Part shown: positions 6,769 through 8,004 of the stretch, piece by piece | Layout of the letters: every line of letters starts with the position of its first letter | Position numbering within the stretch: position 1 is the stretch's first letter | Assembly (NCBI GenBank): GCA_005877705.1 | Contig: VBNY01000260.1 | Coordinates: 1 to 8,004 of the forward strand | Source: Gammaproteobacteria bacterium | GTDB taxonomy: Bacteria; Pseudomonadota; Gammaproteobacteria; Steroidobacterales; Steroidobacteraceae | Reading direction: 5' to 3' | DNA length: 8,004 nucleotides | Position numbers and translations under genes: made by a program | Notes under the pieces: generated by a model | Databases searched by the model: none | The model's input: the letters and a program-made list of their open reading frames with translations, nothing else | What the model was told of the DNA's origin: nothing

Positions 6769-8004
6769 ATGCGCGAGCTTGTTGTCCTAGCCGTTGCGGC
6801 AGTGTGGATGAGCTCCGGCTGCAGCAAGTCCGGCCAAGCCCCGAATTCTTCGTCTTCCAGCGCTTGGTCGGCAAAAAACTCCAGTGGACCCGCGGTCTCA
6901 ACGCCCGCCGCGAACGGCGCAATGAGTCACGTGCCGGCGAGCGTCGCGGACTGGGCTCGGGGCGCGCGGTTGTTCGATGGGCTCGGAGACTTTCACCGCA
7001 AGGTGACGACCTCCTCCGCGGAAGCGCAGCAGTACTTCGACCAGGGCATGCGACTGCTTTGGGCGTTCAATCACGATGAATCGACGCGCTCATTCGCGCA
7101 GGCGGCCGAGCTCGATCCCGGGTGTGCCCCGTGCTACTGGGGTGTCGCACTGACCGTGGGCCCTAACTACAACCTGCCGCTCATGGAGGAAGCTCGGGCC
7201 AAGGTGGCCTGGGAGGCTCTGCACAACGCGCAGAAAAATGCATCCCGCGCCGCCCCCGTCGAGCAGGCGCTGATCGCTGCGTTGGCAAAGCGATATCCCA
7301 CGCCGCAACCGCTCGATCCCTCCAACGCAACGCCTGTACTCACCGCGTACGCCGCGGCGATGCGCTCCGCTGCCAAGCAGTTCCCACCAGATCTCGACGT
7401 CCAGACGCTGTACGCCGAGGCGCTGATGAATCTGAATGCCTGGAAGCTGTGGACCGCGGACGGAAAACCTGCGCCAGGTACTGAAGAAATCCAGGCGACG
7501 CTCGAGTCGGTGTTGAAGCGCGACCCCGGACACCCCGGCGCCAATCACTATTACGTGCACACCATGGAGGCCTCACCGCACCCCGAGAAGGCGGTGACCG
7601 CTGCCGAGCGGCTGCGCGGGATAATGCCGGGGGCTGGGCACCTCGAGCACATTCCGGCGCACATCATGCAGCGGGTCGGGCGCTACGAGGAGGCGGCCGA
7701 GGCGAATCGCAAGGGTGCGGCCGCGGACGAAGCGTACTTTCGCAGCACCAAGCCGCCTGATTATTACAGCATGTACCTCGCTCACAACTATCAATTCCTG
7801 GCGTACTCGGCCGCCATGGAGGGGCGCAAGCTCGAGACCCTCGACGCTGTGAGAGGCGCGCGCAAGGCCGTTCGCGATGACATGCTCCTGGCGATGCCCG
7901 GAGTCGACTGGAGCCTCACTGCAGAGTACGCAGCGCTGCTGCGCTTCGGGCTCTGGGACGAGATGCTGGCGGCAGCGCCACCCAATCCGAAGCTACTGGC
8001 GGCG
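6769..8004 (+). CDS. Probable lipoprotein with tetratricopeptide-like repeats, 3'-truncated by the window edge
   Basis: The frame is open from ATG 6769 to the last base, giving 412 residues without a stop. The N-terminus has Arg2, a hydrophobic run LVVLAVAAVWM (4-14) and then SSGC with Cys18, a likely though imperfect lipobox (Ser rather than Leu at -3). A Ser/Ala-rich linker follows to about residue 55. This suggests export and membrane anchoring. From about 89 helical-repeat-like segments begin: YFDQGMRLLWAFNHDE, FAQAAELDPGCAPCYWG (Cys119 and Cys122 as CxxC), NHYYVHTMEAS at 259-269, and GHLEHIPAHIMQRVGRYEEA from about 290 with His291, His294 and His298. I recognise this as a widespread TPR-like family of soil bacteria whose function is not known to me. 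The Cys pair and clustered His could bind a metal or haem, but a lone CxxC without CH is not a c-type haem site, and this is speculation. It follows the aldo/keto reductase by 97 bp on the same strand and need not be in that operon. Confidence 0.85.
   Translation, partial: MRELVVLAVAAVWMSSGCSKSGQAPNSSSSSAWSAKNSSGPAVSTPAANGAMSHVPASVADWARGARLFDGLGDFHRKVTTSSAEAQQYFDQGMRLLWAFNHDESTRSFAQAAELDPGCAPCYWGVALTVGPNYNLPLMEEARAKVAWEALHNAQKNASRAAPVEQALIAALAKRYPTPQPLDPSNATPVLTAYAAAMRSAAKQFPPDLDVQTLYAEALMNLNAWKLWTADGKPAPGTEEIQATLESVLKRDPGHPGANHYYVHTMEASPHPEKAVTAAERLRGIMPGAGHLEHIPAHIMQRVGRYEEAAEANRKGAAADEAYFRSTKPPDYYSMYLAHNYQFLAYSAAMEGRKLETLDAVRGARKAVRDDMLLAMPGVDWSLTAEYAALLRFGLWDEMLAAAPPNPKLLAA

Noticed and set aside
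7090..7985. Several minus-strand open frames opposite the 3' end of the window
   Set aside because: The plus frame from 6769 is open throughout, has a ribosome binding site and signal peptide, and reads as a coherent repeat protein. The minus frames are short, overlapping and Arg/Ser-rich, as is typical of GC-rich shadows.

Overview
The window is about 8 kb of GC-rich (roughly 65% by eye), densely packed bacterial chromosome. It has six protein genes and no RNA gene, insertion sequence, CRISPR array or other mobile element that I can see. The fused CysN-CysC protein, the LhgO-type oxidoreductase, the FadB/FadJ-type bifunctional beta-oxidation enzyme and the GC-rich codon use suggest a free-living proteobacterium. 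A soil or freshwater gammaproteobacterium of the Steroidobacter/Xanthomonadales type would fit, but this assignment is an impression and not a demonstrated result.

Layout: (1) 1-2569, plus strand: the 3' part of cysD followed by cysNC, joined by a one-base stop/start overlap (TGATG). Together they make the ATP sulfurylase (CysD + CysN domain) and APS kinase (CysC domain) that turn sulfate into PAPS. (2) 2566-3669, minus strand: an FAD-dependent oxidoreductase of the L-2-hydroxyglutarate oxidase family, converging on cysNC so tightly that both stop codons lie in the same CTAG. (3) 3670-3780: a 111-bp divergent intergenic region. (4) 3781-6671, plus strand: a two-gene operon with an ATGA overlap. 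It encodes a 693-aa enoyl-CoA hydratase/3-hydroxyacyl-CoA dehydrogenase with all catalytic residues visible, and an aldo/keto reductase that keeps its catalytic tetrad but appears to lack about 20 residues near its N-terminus. (5) 6672-6768: a short gap without a convincing terminator. (6) 6769-8004 and beyond, plus strand: a probable lipoprotein with TPR-like repeats, cut by the window end.

The first block is assimilatory sulfur metabolism. The middle block is carbon catabolism: acyl-CoA beta-oxidation, a reductase, and a divergently transcribed 2-hydroxyacid oxidase. The last gene is of unknown function. I did not find a clearly new biological system. The items most worth a second look are the apparently in-frame-deleted aldo/keto reductase, the gene pair sharing a 4-bp stop, and the lipoprotein with its conserved Cys and His motifs.
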